DNA of 64,000 nucleotides, from contig JAIVFJ010000008.1 of NCBI GenBank assembly GCA_025765615.1, positions 62,001 to 126,000 of the forward strand, written 5' to 3'. Below, one piece after another: positions 55,264 through 64,000 of the stretch. The first letter of the stretch is position 1; every line of letters starts with the position of its first letter. The notes beneath the pieces were generated by a model. It saw only the letters and a list, made by a program, of their open reading frames with translations, was not told where the DNA came from and did not search any database. Source of the DNA: Zopfochytrium polystomum (lineage: Eukaryota; Chytridiomycota; Chytridiomycetes; Chytridiales; Chytridiaceae). A program made the translations under genes and the position numbers.

Positions 55264-57156
55264 TTACTTTCCTTTGAGAGTGATCTCATACTCAACGTCG
55301 CTGTCCGTCTCGTCCAAGAACAGCTTCGCCTCTTCGGCAACGTCCAACATCGTGGCGTCCACCTGCTCGATAAACACCGCCTGCAAGGTGGCCGCGGAGC
55401 GCCTCAGCATCTCGGACAGCACCGCCTGCGATATCGGGAACCCGGATATGTATATTTTGCGCAGGTTGCTCAGCGGCCGCTCTTCTTCTTCTTCTTTCTT
55501 CTTCTTTGTGTGGAAGAAACTCTCCTTCCCGCGATTCGAGGCCGCGTCCGCCGATTTGCCGGATGGCCGGCCGTCGCTCGTGACAACGACAACGTCGTCG
55601 GCATCCTCCTCGCCGCCGCCTCCGCCGTCGTCGTCGTCGTCGCAGCCGCTGCACTCGCCGTCGCGCGCCTCGCGAAACTTTTGATCGCCCCACGACACCT
55701 TGCGCGCGCGCCGGCGACCGCCAGCCTGCGGCGACGACTGCTGCTGCTGCTGCTCCCGCGCCTTCGCGTTCTTCGTATTCGCCGCCGCCACCGTCGCCTC
55801 CTCCCCGTGCCCAAACATCAGAGGCGCCGCCAACTGCGCGCTCTTCCTCCGCGCCCACTCGACGCCGCTGGCCGCCACTGCGGCGACGTCGACTCCCGAC
55901 CGCGCGTCGCCCGCTGCCGCCCCCGTCGCCCCCGCCGCCGTCGCAGGCCGGCGCACGCCCAGCGCGGCTTCGAGAGCCTCGTTCAGCCCGTCGTGCGCGT
56001 TGCCGTGGAGCGCGAGGACCTCGATGCCGCAGTTGCGCTGGAGGAGGGCGAGGAGGAGCCGCGAAGGCGCCGACGGCGACGGCGGCGGGGGTCCGTGGTG
56101 GTGGTGGGGGTAATGCTCGGCGTGCGGGTGGTGGTGGTGGTGGTGGTGGTGGTCGCCGCGAGCCACAACAGCGTGCTTGCGGCCGAGCCACGAGCCGGAG
56201 CTGCCCGCTGTCGAGGCGGCGGCGGCGGCTGCGGAGACTGCTGGCGGGCGGAAAGTGAGGGTTCGGAGGCTTCGCAGGCGGCGGGCCAGGAGTGCCTCGA
56301 GCGTGGCGGCGCTGGCGCCGACGACCTTTGCGCCGACCCAATGCAAGTGCGCCAACGTCTTTCCGTGGGTGGTCACCGCATCGACGGCCCTCGCGTCGAG
56401 CGGGCATCCGACGAGGGCGAGGGAAACGAGACCGGAGGAGACGTACCCCGACGCCGACAGCGCGGGGAACGACGTGTGGGTGAGGAAAGTCGTCAGGTGC
56501 AGGACTTTGGCGACGCTCGTGGCGTCGCCGGCTTTGATTGTGAGCTGGTCGGTGTCGTCGCTGAGGCTTCCGGTGACGTTGCAGAACACGGGGGACTCGT
56601 CGTCGTCACCGTCGTCGTCGTCGTCGCCGGGTTGGGTGAGCGAGTTTGTAGAGTCGCGGTCGAACGACACCGTCGACGCTCGCGAGCTCGCGTTTTCTCC
56701 GTCCTCTGCGTCGGCGCCGCTGCCGTCGGGAATGTCCACCACCACCGCATCTGGAGGAGGAGCGGCGGCCGCGGCGGCGACAGGGAGGGAGCAGCTCGAG
56801 CCTCCGGCGGCGTCCGCCTCCACCTCTGCCTCGGCCTCCTTTGCCTGCGCCGCAACGTCGTGCGTCGAGTCTCTCGGGGTGGACGACTGGGAGTGACGCT
56901 GCTGTCGGAGGGTGAGGCTCGATCGTCTGCTGAACGCGTTCACGCTCTCGCGACGGGAGCCGCGGTGGCGGACGGATATGCTGGCGCGCCGGCAGGCGGA
57001 CGCTGCGGCCGTTGCGGCCGCGCTGGTGGCCGGAGTCGCCACGTAGACTCTGGCGGGCATTGCCGGGGGGCCGGCTTTGGGCTGGTGGTAGCCGTAGCTC
57101 GAGGCGGCCCTGTCGGGCCCGCTTGGTGTGAAGTCGACAAAGACCTTGCGAGTCAT
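55264..57156 (-). CDS. large single-exon LRR-like protein, unknown function
   Basis: A protein of 630 residues from ATG 57156 with no intron needed. The N-terminus (about 140 residues) is Arg/Ser/Ala rich, followed by an acidic Asp/Glu-rich stretch. A leucine-rich part follows: VAKVLHLTTFLTHTSFPALS, SGLVSLALVGCPLDARAV, KTLAHLHWVGAKVVGAS and RSLRTLTFRP, which look like LRR units with irregular spacing. The middle has a His cluster (HHHHHHHHPHAEHYPHHHH), Ala/Gly runs and an Asp run. It ends with another LRR-like piece (LSNLRKIYISGFPISQAVL) and a short acidic tail. LRR proteins mostly mediate protein contacts; nothing defines the partner. It lies convergent to the basic-tail gene and divergent from the phosphatase gene. 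Confidence 0.55.
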   Translation of the reverse strand: MTRKVFVDFTPSGPDRAASSYGYHQPKAGPPAMPARVYVATPATSAAATAAASACRRASISVRHRGSRRESVNAFSRRSSLTLRQQRHSQSSTPRDSTHDVAAQAKEAEAEVEADAAGGSSCSLPVAAAAAAPPPDAVVVDIPDGSGADAEDGENASSRASTVSFDRDSTNSLTQPGDDDDDGDDDESPVFCNVTGSLSDDTDQLTIKAGDATSVAKVLHLTTFLTHTSFPALSASGYVSSGLVSLALVGCPLDARAVDAVTTHGKTLAHLHWVGAKVVGASAATLEALLARRLRSLRTLTFRPPAVSAAAAAASTAGSSGSWLGRKHAVVARGDHHHHHHHHPHAEHYPHHHHGPPPPSPSAPSRLLLALLQRNCGIEVLALHGNAHDGLNEALEAALGVRRPATAAGATGAAAGDARSGVDVAAVAASGVEWARRKSAQLAAPLMFGHGEEATVAAANTKNAKAREQQQQQSSPQAGGRRRARKVSWGDQKFREARDGECSGCDDDDDGGGGGEEDADDVVVVTSDGRPSGKSADAASNRGKESFFHTKKKKEEEEERPLSNLRKIYISGFPISQAVLSEMLRRSAATLQAVFIEQVDATMLDVAEEAKLFLDETDSDVEYEITLKGK

Positions 57157-57536
57157 TTATTCTGCCTTGAGTAAGTAACACGGGCTTGCTGTGCGATGAG
57201 GGGTTTGCCGAGGATGGTTAGTTGTAAATGGGCGGAAGGGGGGTATGTGAAGGAAAGGGGGGAGGAAGTCGCTTGCTCGCTTCTTGGAAAAAAGAAATCG
57301 CTTGGTAAATTACCTTCTGCGCGTGGAAATGTGTTCGCTCCGGCTTATTTATTAAAGCTCCTGACGTTTGACAGGGTTCGAGTGGGCAGTGAGTGAGCGA
57401 GTGGGTGGTGGTTCGGGGTCGGTCGTTGTCGTGGCTCAGTTTGGTGGCTCGGTTGGTTCAGTCAATCGTCATGTTGGACGGCAACAACACAAGCACGCGC
57501 CCCCGCCTTGCAGGGCCTTAGCTTACCCCACCACCA
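57157..57536. promoter_or_regulatory. 380-bp divergent promoter region
   Basis: The minus-strand LRR-like gene starts at 57156 and the plus-strand phosphatase gene at 57537, so this stretch serves both. A GCTTATTTATTAAAG motif near 57341-57355 is the most TATA-like piece. No coding is supported. Confidence 0.4.
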
Positions 57537-59488
57537 ATGGTCGCCGCCGCCGCCGTGGTTTCGCTCGTCGCCGCTGCCTCTGCCGCCGTCGCCGCCGCCG
57601 TCGCACCCCTAACTCATTCTTCGTCACGGACGGCGTCGCCGTCGCCGCGACAACCTGCTGAGCTTGACGGCGATGGGGCCGATCCCTTCGACATCTCCTG
57701 CCACCTGGCGTCGAAGGGCCCATATCCCATCGTCCACACGCACGCCGAGCCCGCGCCCAGCCCCCAAGGATGCCACCTCGCATACGTGCAAATGGTGAGC
57801 TTCATCCAACCGCTTTTGGGTCTCTCCTTTCATGCCCGGTGGGACGCCGTCCAGGATCCAACAAAACCCCACAAATAACTAACCGTGACCCTTTTTTTAA
57901 ACAAAGTTCACCCGCCACGGCTCCCGCAACCCCTCCCCAACAGACATCTCGACCTTCCTCTCTCTGGAACGACTGGTCGCGACGGTTCCAGAGTCCTCGC
58001 GGCTGCCAGCCACTTTGAAAAACTGGACGTGCCCGTTCACGCCGGCCGACGCGAATCGCCTGGCTCCGGCGGGCGAGCTCGAAATGTGGCGGCTGGGGCT
58101 GCGCACGCGAAAGCGCTACGGCGCGCTTCTCTTTGGTGACGGAGAGGAGCAGTACGATCCGAGCGCCGTCAAGTTGGGGAGTTTTTTTTTAGTGCAACCG
58201 CTCCCTGTATCGTCATTTTATAATACCCCGTTTTTTTTTTTTTATTGTTTCCCTGGTAACCGGCCCGACTCCCGCCAGATTTCGCAGCACGATGACCGCC
58301 CGATCCGGCATGAGCGGCTCCGCCTTTGCCGCGGGCCTCCTTGAAGGCCGCGACGAGACCACTGCACCCCGCGACGGCGACGGCGACTCGTCCTGCCCGC
58401 CGCCAGCGCCGCACCGCCCCGTATTCTTCTACACGCTCCCGCAGCCGTGGGACTACGAGCTGTCCGCGAAGCACTCATGCCCGCTCTGGGCGTCGTCGCG
58501 CGCCGACGACGCGCGGCCCGAGGCCGAAAAGGCGCAGTTCCAAAAATCGTACATTGCGGCCATCTCGCGGCGCATCTTTGACGCGTTCTTTTCACCGCCG
58601 CCGTCGCCGTCATCGTCGCCGGCCACCGCCGCCGCCGCCGCAGCGGACTTTGACCCAAAGCTGGCCGCGGTGCTCTTCAAGGCCTGCGCGTTCCAGGTGT
58701 CGCTGCACCGGACGCTTCCGCCGGCCGACACGTGGTGCGCGCTATTCGAGCCGCGCGAGCTGCTGCTGATGGAGCTGTCGGACGACGCCAAGCATTGGTG
58801 GGATTACGGGTACGCGCGGGGCATCAACGAGAGGATGGGTTGCGCCGGTGTGAAGGAGGTGGTGTCGTTCGCAAAGACGATTCAGCAGGCGGGGCCGGAC
58901 GGCGTGAACGTAAGGGCGAAATTTGGGTTTGGCCACTCGGACACTATCGTGTTTTTGGCAAACGCTCTGGTTAGTCTTACAATCGACATCTTTGCGCCAT
59001 TTTTTTTTTTTTGACGTGTCCGCCGATCGTAGGGACTATTCAAGGACGAAACGCCGTTTTTCTCAAACATGTCGGAGACGCTCCTTTTGGAGCGACGTTT
59101 CCGAATGGCAAACATCGCGCCGATGGGCGCCAACATGGCGTTTGAGATCCACGCGTGCCCTGCAGCGACTGCGCCGATCGCGAGACGGCCGCGCAGCCGC
59201 GCAGCCGATCGGACCGATCAGGTACCGTTCGCAGAGGTGCTCGATTCGGTCGCCAGCGGCGACGCCGGCACCGCCGTGCTCGTGCGTGTGCTCGTAAACG
59301 AACAGACGGTGTCGGTTCCTGGCTGCCCTGCCTCCGCGAACACCGAAGGGTTTTGCGCTCTGGACGATTTTATTGCCGCCGTCGGCGGCGAGGCAATTTC
59401 TGATTGTGATTACGAAGACGTGTGCGAGGTGGTGAACGGAGGCGGAGGACGAAGAGGAAGCGGAGAGGGAGAGGACGACGACGAGTAA
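57537..59488 (+). CDS. MINPP1-type multiple inositol polyphosphate phosphatase (histidine acid phosphatase)
   Basis: MINPP enzymes cleave phosphate from inositol polyphosphates in the secretory pathway or outside the cell. The protein starts at ATG 57537 with a signal-peptide-like N-terminus (VAAAAVVSLVAAASAAVAAAV). Exons: 57537-57794, 57907-58172, 58279-58969 and 59033-59488. The catalytic nucleophile motif R-H-G-x-R-N-P opens exon 2 (57913-57933). Family blocks then include FRSTMTARSGMSGSAFAAGL, FYTLPQPWDYELSAKHSCPL and SDDAKHWWDYGYARGINER. The proton-donor region reads FGHSDTIVFLANALGLFKDE, where MINPP normally has H-A-E-T and this protein has H-S-D-T. The exon 2-3 join uses a GTTGGG donor. 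The C-terminus is acidic, and the acidic tail ends in an Asp run. Confidence 0.88.
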
Positions 59489-59532
59489 AATGATTGTTCC
59501 AGGTTAAGCCATATTTTGTTTGGACTATTCGC

Positions 59533-59573
<41 letters not shown>

Positions 59574-59699
59574 ATTTCTCTCTGTCTTTCATCTTTCCAT
59601 GCTCTTCCTGTTTACTGTCGTGTCATTGTCGTTTCAATGCAAAAAGTGGCGGGCAGCGCATACAAAAATAGGCCTAGCCCATTACCTGCGCTTTGGGAA
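59489..59699. repeat. spacer with A37 tract
   Basis: The first 211 bp after the phosphatase stop hold a pure A tract (about 59536-59572); nothing coding is supported. Confidence 0.7.
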
Positions 59700-60492
59700 C
59701 TTCGACGCAAATCACTCGGTTGCCTGGCACTCTTGGATTTTTTGGATCGCCTTTTCCGTCATCTTCTGCGCCGACTTGCACTCGGGCTTTCCAGTCCTTC
59801 TTTTGGCACGTTAGAAGGCCTTCTCGCAAGCGCTGCAAACCTGCGTATTTAAGAATATTGGAAGTACGCTAGACGCGTGTGAACAAGGAATGGAAGACTC
59901 GGAACAGCGCCTGCGCAAAATCGGAGTCTCTTCCCCCCACCACTTCTTGCCGTCAGGCCTGACGTTCTTGCAGACGCGGCACTCAGCGACGGCCCCGACC
60001 AGCTGCGTCCTGTTGCCGTCGTACATTTCGGCGACAAAGACGTCGGCCATCTGGACGAAGGTTCATCGTGATCCACTCGACGCGGAACCGGACGTTCGCC
60101 TACTCCTGCTCGCCAAAGGCGATGACGCTCTGGTACTTTGCGACAAAGTCGTCGCCGCGGCGGGCTTTCGGCGCAGCGCGCGAGCCCTGTCGGCGTAACA
60201 GGGGTAACCAGAAAGGATTCCGTGGCGGGGGGAGGGCGGGCCGCGGGCAGGCAGAGTGGACAAAGTTGCGGCGGGCGGCGGCGGTCTGGTCCGCAAAGTG
60301 TCGGCGGCGCTTGGGCGGAGAGCGGCGTGCTCGCGGCGGCCGAGGTTGTCGTCTGACGACGTGGGTTGGTGGTGGTGGTCTTGGCGAATGCGGCGGCGGC
60401 GGGGGATGAGGATGGGGATGCTGAGGGCGAAGAGGAGCGGGGATGTCCGAGGCGTCCGGACGCGGAGACTGGTTTTTTCTGGCGCTGCCCAT
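59700..60492 (-). pseudogene. broken MYND-type zinc-finger gene
   Basis: On the minus strand an ATG at 60492 opens a Pro/Arg-rich frame ending RGDDFVAKYQSVIAFGEQE, followed directly by an in-frame TAG (60100-60102). The coding-like text continues after the stop in the same frame as ANVRFRVEWITMN, and another frame carries ADVFVAEMYDGNRTQLVGA and CRVCKNVRPDGKKWW. After a possible intron the downstream text gives VCSACEKAF, a stop, and, in a neighbouring frame, CQKKDWKA and then ECKSAQKMTEKAIQKIQE. Together these pieces are recognisably a MYND finger (C-x2-C, C-x2-C, W, C) with two in-frame stops and at least two frame changes. So it is a relic or contains sequence errors; an intact gene would have to be confirmed. 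Confidence 0.55.
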
Positions 60493-60549
60493 ACGGATTT
60501 GGGGTCGCGGCCGAGGAGCGGCATATGCTAAGCTTTTTTTCCCGCGGTG

Positions 60550-60580
<31 letters not shown>

Positions 60581-61480
60581 TGGTTTTTTTTTGTCCACCG
60601 TTTTTTTTTTGCTTTCTTTTTTTTTTTCTGGTTTTCTTTTTTTTTTTTTTTCTCTTGACGATCCCAGGCTTTGGGCCTTGTGGAGAAAGCAGTGTGTTTT
60701 CGTCGAAACGCGTGTGTATGTTTGTGTGTGTGTGTGTAAGTGTGTTTGTGGGGGGACCTGGCTGGCAGGTGGTCACGGTCGTGGTCGGTAAATACAACAA
60801 GTTAAGGAAGGTAAGGGGTTGGAGTGGCGGTGGCGGTACCAGTGCGTGCGGCGGCAGCGCCCGGTCGCTTTCCTCCTTCTTTGCATACTTGTTTCTTCTC
60901 CTTCTTCCTCTTCTTCTGCTGTTGCTGCTGCTCCTACTGCCACACAGAAGCCATCATTGGTTCGCGAGCATTATTAAATATCGTAATAAATAAAAACTGA
61001 CAAAACGGTCAAACCGCTCTCCTTACGAAAAAGACCTTCTGCTCCAATCGGATAAGAGAGCCCAAACAAATAGTTACAGCTAATGACATGTGAAAAAACA
61101 AATACAAAAAATAAAAAAACAACAAGCTGCTGCTATTTACCCTTTCCGGTCAAAGTACGATTTGTGGCGCTGTGGTCTATACTTAGATTTTTCTCGCCCA
61201 CTTTGGATGAAACAGTAAGACTTCCAGGCTTGAAGCGACTGAACAGCCCAAAGAGGCTGTATGACAGAAAGAGACGGAGACAGAGAGAGAGAGAGAGAAA
61301 GAGAGCGGAGGAGCGAGGGAGAGAGTGTGAAAAGTCTAAAATCTCACACAACCGGTCATGACATCGCTGACGCCGACTCCGCCCACCCTAAGTTAGCAGT
61401 CCCCCACCCCTTTGCTGACTGCCCACACTTGATTTAACTTTCTTGCCGCCGTGGTCATTTTCCCACACGCAACACAGCAC
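60493..61480. other. pyrimidine- and T-rich spacer, probable first exon of the WSC gene not located
   Basis: Poly-T blocks (60565-60580, 60600-60610, 60618-60628, 60639-60650) and a GT-like tract (60724-60738) dominate. A leucine-rich CT-derived frame (60880-60945) could be taken for a signal peptide but has no nearby ATG. A GA tract (61281-61300) lies about 180 bp before the intron end at 61480. The first exon of the WSC gene must lie somewhere here but I cannot place it. Confidence 0.4.
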
Positions 61481-63637
61481 CCCCGACGATAGCAAACTGG
61501 ACCTACACCGGATGCACGCCCATCGGCCCGGGCGACGGGTCCTTCGTCCGGATAGCAAACACCACCGACAACAACGCCTGCACCACGAGCTGCGGCGCCG
61601 CCGGCTTCCCGCTGGCGATAACGTCGCAGGGCACATCGCTCGGCGGGCGGTGCTCCTGCGCCGTGTCGCTCTACCCGGGGCTCAGCGAAGGCATCATCGT
61701 CCTGCCGGACTCGAGCTGCAACCAGCCCTGCGGGACCGACGCCACGCAACCCTGCGGGTCGGGCGCCGCCAACGGCACGCTGTACAAATCCACGGTGCTC
61801 CCGCCCGTCTTCCCGCGGCCGAACATCGGCATCCCGGCGCAGTTTGGCGACAACTGCTGGGTGTACCGCGGCTGCTACTCGGCCGCCGCGTTCGCGGTGA
61901 ACGGCACCGCGTTCCGGCTCAGCCCGCCGTACACGGAGCAGACGTGCGCGCAGCTGTGCGACTTCCAGGAGACGTTTTGGGCCGGGGTGACGGACTTTGG
62001 GCGCGAGTGCTGGTGCAGCGTGTTCCCGCCGGAGGCGGGGTACGCGGAGCTGGCGAGCGGGTGCGACGCGCCGTGCATCGACGGGGTCGGGGAGAGCTGC
62101 GGCGGGGACGGGGTGATTAGCGTGTTTAAGTACTTGTACGGCCCGTGCAAGGTCGCCGGGGGCGCCACGGTCACGTCGGTGAGGACTGTGGCGGTGCCGA
62201 CGACGACCACGAGCACGACGACAGCGGTCAGCACGGCGACGCTGACGGTCGTCTCGCAGAGCGTGACGGTGTCGGTGGCGGAGACGACCGCGACCGCGAC
62301 TGCGACGCTGCTGAGTACGGTGGTGTCGGTTAGCGTGGTGCCCACGACGGTCGTCTCGGTCAGCGTGTCCCCGACGACGATCGTTTCGGTCAGCGTGTCG
62401 CCGACAACCGCGACCGTGGCGTCGCCCGTGACCGAGACGTCGGTGTCGGTCAGCGTCTCCCCGACAACGGTGGTTTCAGTCAGCGTGTCCCCGACGACTA
62501 TCGTTTCTGTCAGCGTGTCGCCGACGACATTCGTCTCGGTCAGCGTGTCGCCGACGACATTCGTCTCGGTCAGCGTGTCCCCGACAACCGCGACCGTGGC
62601 GTCGCCAGTGACCGAGACGGTGGTCTCAGTCAGCACGGAGCAGCAGCCGACGACGGTCGTAGAGTCCTTGACGGTAACCGTTCCGACGACAGCGACGGCG
62701 ACGACAGTGTACCCGGAGACGGTCCTCGTAACGACGACCTCGGTCGTACTCGTTCCGACGACGGCGGTGTCGGTGTCGACAGAGACGCGGGTAGTGTCGT
62801 CGGGAGGCAGCACGACGGTGCTCGTGCCGACGACGGTGACCAGCGTGCGGACCGAGACGCGCGACGGCGGGGTGGTTGTGACGACGACGGTTGTGGAGGC
62901 GGCGACGGCGACGGTGGTGGTGCCGACGACGGTGGTGGCGACGGCGACCGAGACGGTGGTGTCGGCCGTGACTACGGTGGTGCCGCTTTTGACGACGGTG
63001 GTGGTGCCGGTCGAGACGACGGTGGAGCGGACGGTGACGGGTGGCGGCGGCGGCGGCGGCGCCGGGGGGGGAGGTGGCGACGGTGACGTTGACGGTGAGC
63101 GGGCCGGCGGGGGTGTCGACGGTTACGACGACTGTGAGCGGGCCGGTGGTGGTGTCGACAGTCACGACGGCTGCCAGCGGATCCGCACTGGCTCCTGCGG
63201 TGTCGACGGTCACGACGACGGTGAGCGGGCCGGCCGGTGTTTCTACCGTAACGACGGTTTTGCCCGGCAGCACGGGAGCTGGGCCTGCGCCGACCACGAC
63301 GGCGACGACCGGCGCGGCGGCGACGGCTGCGTTGGCGGGGACGGCGACGATGACGGTAACGGCGTCGGCGCCGGGTGTGACTGTGACTTTACCCGGCGAC
63401 ACGGTGACGCTTACGACGGGTGCCGCGCCGACGGTCACGACGATTGTGAGCGCGGAGCCGTCGGCAACGACGGTGACGGCCGAGATTGACGGTAAGACGG
63501 TCACGTTCACGCTGGAAAGCAACACAACTATCACCCTGCGGCGCATTTCGGAGGCCATGGCGAGCTGGAAGAAACTTCAGGTTGGCCCGATCACGGCCAT
63601 GTGGTGGGCAAGCATAGTGGCTCTTCTGTTCCTGTAA
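61481..63637 (+). CDS. GPI-anchored two-WSC-domain cell-wall protein
   Basis: WSC domains bind cell-wall glucan or other carbohydrate on the outside of fungi. After an intron end at 61480, a first degenerate WSC region runs TYTGCTPIG to CNQPCGTDATQPCG, and a second typical one follows (WVYRGCYSAAAF, GRECWCSVFPP, CDAPCIDGVGESCGG) at about residues 120-215. Then comes a long Thr/Val/Ser-rich stalk with tandem VSVSVSPTT units (about 62330-62620). The reading frame changes at a G8 run (63065-63072): the WSC frame would run into a Gly/Asp-rich text, whereas the neighbouring frame continues the stalk (TVTLTVSGPAGVSTVTT). It ends with a short Trp/Leu-rich hydrophobic tail (ITAMWWASIVALLFL), fitting a GPI signal. 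N-terminal signal peptide and start codon lie in an unlocated exon upstream. Confidence 0.75.
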
Positions 63638-64000
63638 CGACTTTCTCCTTTTCCTCCCATTTTGCCCACTTGCGCGTGTCGCTGAGTTTCTGCTGGCACA
63701 TATTCTTTTCTTCCTCTCCCTTAATTTTAGTTGCAATATTTGCTCAGATACAATCAAACTGTTTTGCAAAATGCCTATCCCGTCCGTCTTTTCACCTCTG
63801 GCTCGGCGCGTTGCGGAAGGCCAAGCTGTGGCAAAAGTAACGAAAGGGAAGGAAAAGGTCAGAAATGCAGAATGGGTTTGAATGCAAGCAAAGGTTACCC
63901 GAAACTGATTGCTTCGATAATCACGACTGGTATAACGAACAGGAGCTCCACCCACCAATGAGCTGCAGAGGAGGGGGAGAGTCAGCGCTTGTTAGATAGA
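63638..64000. other. right edge, no supported gene
   Basis: Only short frames without any family; this is presumably the WSC gene's 3' untranslated region and spacer. Confidence 0.5.

Noticed and set aside
55510..57174. Plus-strand open frame of 554 codons opposite the LRR-like gene
   Set aside because: It is a GC-rich shadow; codon pattern and Leu-rich motifs support the minus strand.
60880..60950. Leucine-rich stretch that could be the WSC protein's signal peptide
   Set aside because: It derives from a CTT/CTG repeat, has no nearby ATG in frame, and no splice to the WSC exon was visible; not supported.
61443..62120. Overlapping plus-strand frame over the WSC domains
   Set aside because: Arg/His-rich translation without motifs; the neighbouring frame carries the WSC cysteines.

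Overview
The window is nuclear DNA of a eukaryote with short spliceosomal introns, very probably a zoosporic (flagellated) early-diverging fungus of chytrid type. Fungal signatures are a Rit1-type initiator-tRNA ribosyltransferase, an ARO8-type aminotransferase, a GPI-anchored WSC wall protein and a SEA/GATOR2 WDR24 protein. The flagellum is implied by an MKS1 homologue (B9-domain protein of the ciliary transition zone), which non-flagellated fungi lack. Genes are compact, mostly GC-rich, and broken by many 50-120 bp introns. Coding regions hold long Ala/Gly/Pro/Asp/Glu runs, and introns and spacers hold long pure A/T tracts and dinucleotide repeats.

Layout. 1-7.6 kb: 3' part of CPSF2 (mRNA 3'-end processing), a possible small gene, an acidic Ala-rich unknown gene and a secreted double-psi-barrel protein. 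8.2-25 kb: a transposon block with a deleted Copia copy carrying a fold-back element, a 5'-truncated LINE directly adjoining a near-complete but broken LINE (ORF1 plus endonuclease-RT-RNase H ORF2), a degenerate GATC-rich repeat, an AT-rich island, a larger Copia copy cut off before its reverse transcriptase, and two tandem 269-bp LTR-like units. 25.6-41 kb: housekeeping genes for a CLC chloride transporter, an elongin-B-like protein, MKS1 and Rit1 (head to head, 135 bp apart) and a kynurenine/aromatic aminotransferase. 42-51.5 kb: two intronless, inverted F-box/ankyrin paralogues flanking a four-TM protein and WDR24. 52-64 kb: a signal-peptide protein with a Gly/Lys-rich tail, a large single-exon LRR-like protein, a MINPP-type histidine acid phosphatase, a broken MYND-finger gene and a two-WSC-domain, Ser/Thr/Val-rich cell-surface protein.

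There is no operon or dedicated gene system; the genes act in separate processes (3'-end formation, anion transport, translation initiation, cilium gating, TORC1 nutrient signalling, cell wall). The strongest oddities are a CLC protein with its gating glutamate replaced by glutamine, inverted F-box/ankyrin paralogues, homopolymer-associated frame breaks in otherwise intact genes, and a transposon block whose breaks look like CpG transitions. Exon limits given are read by eye from splice signals and homology remembered from the families; they are approximate where stated.
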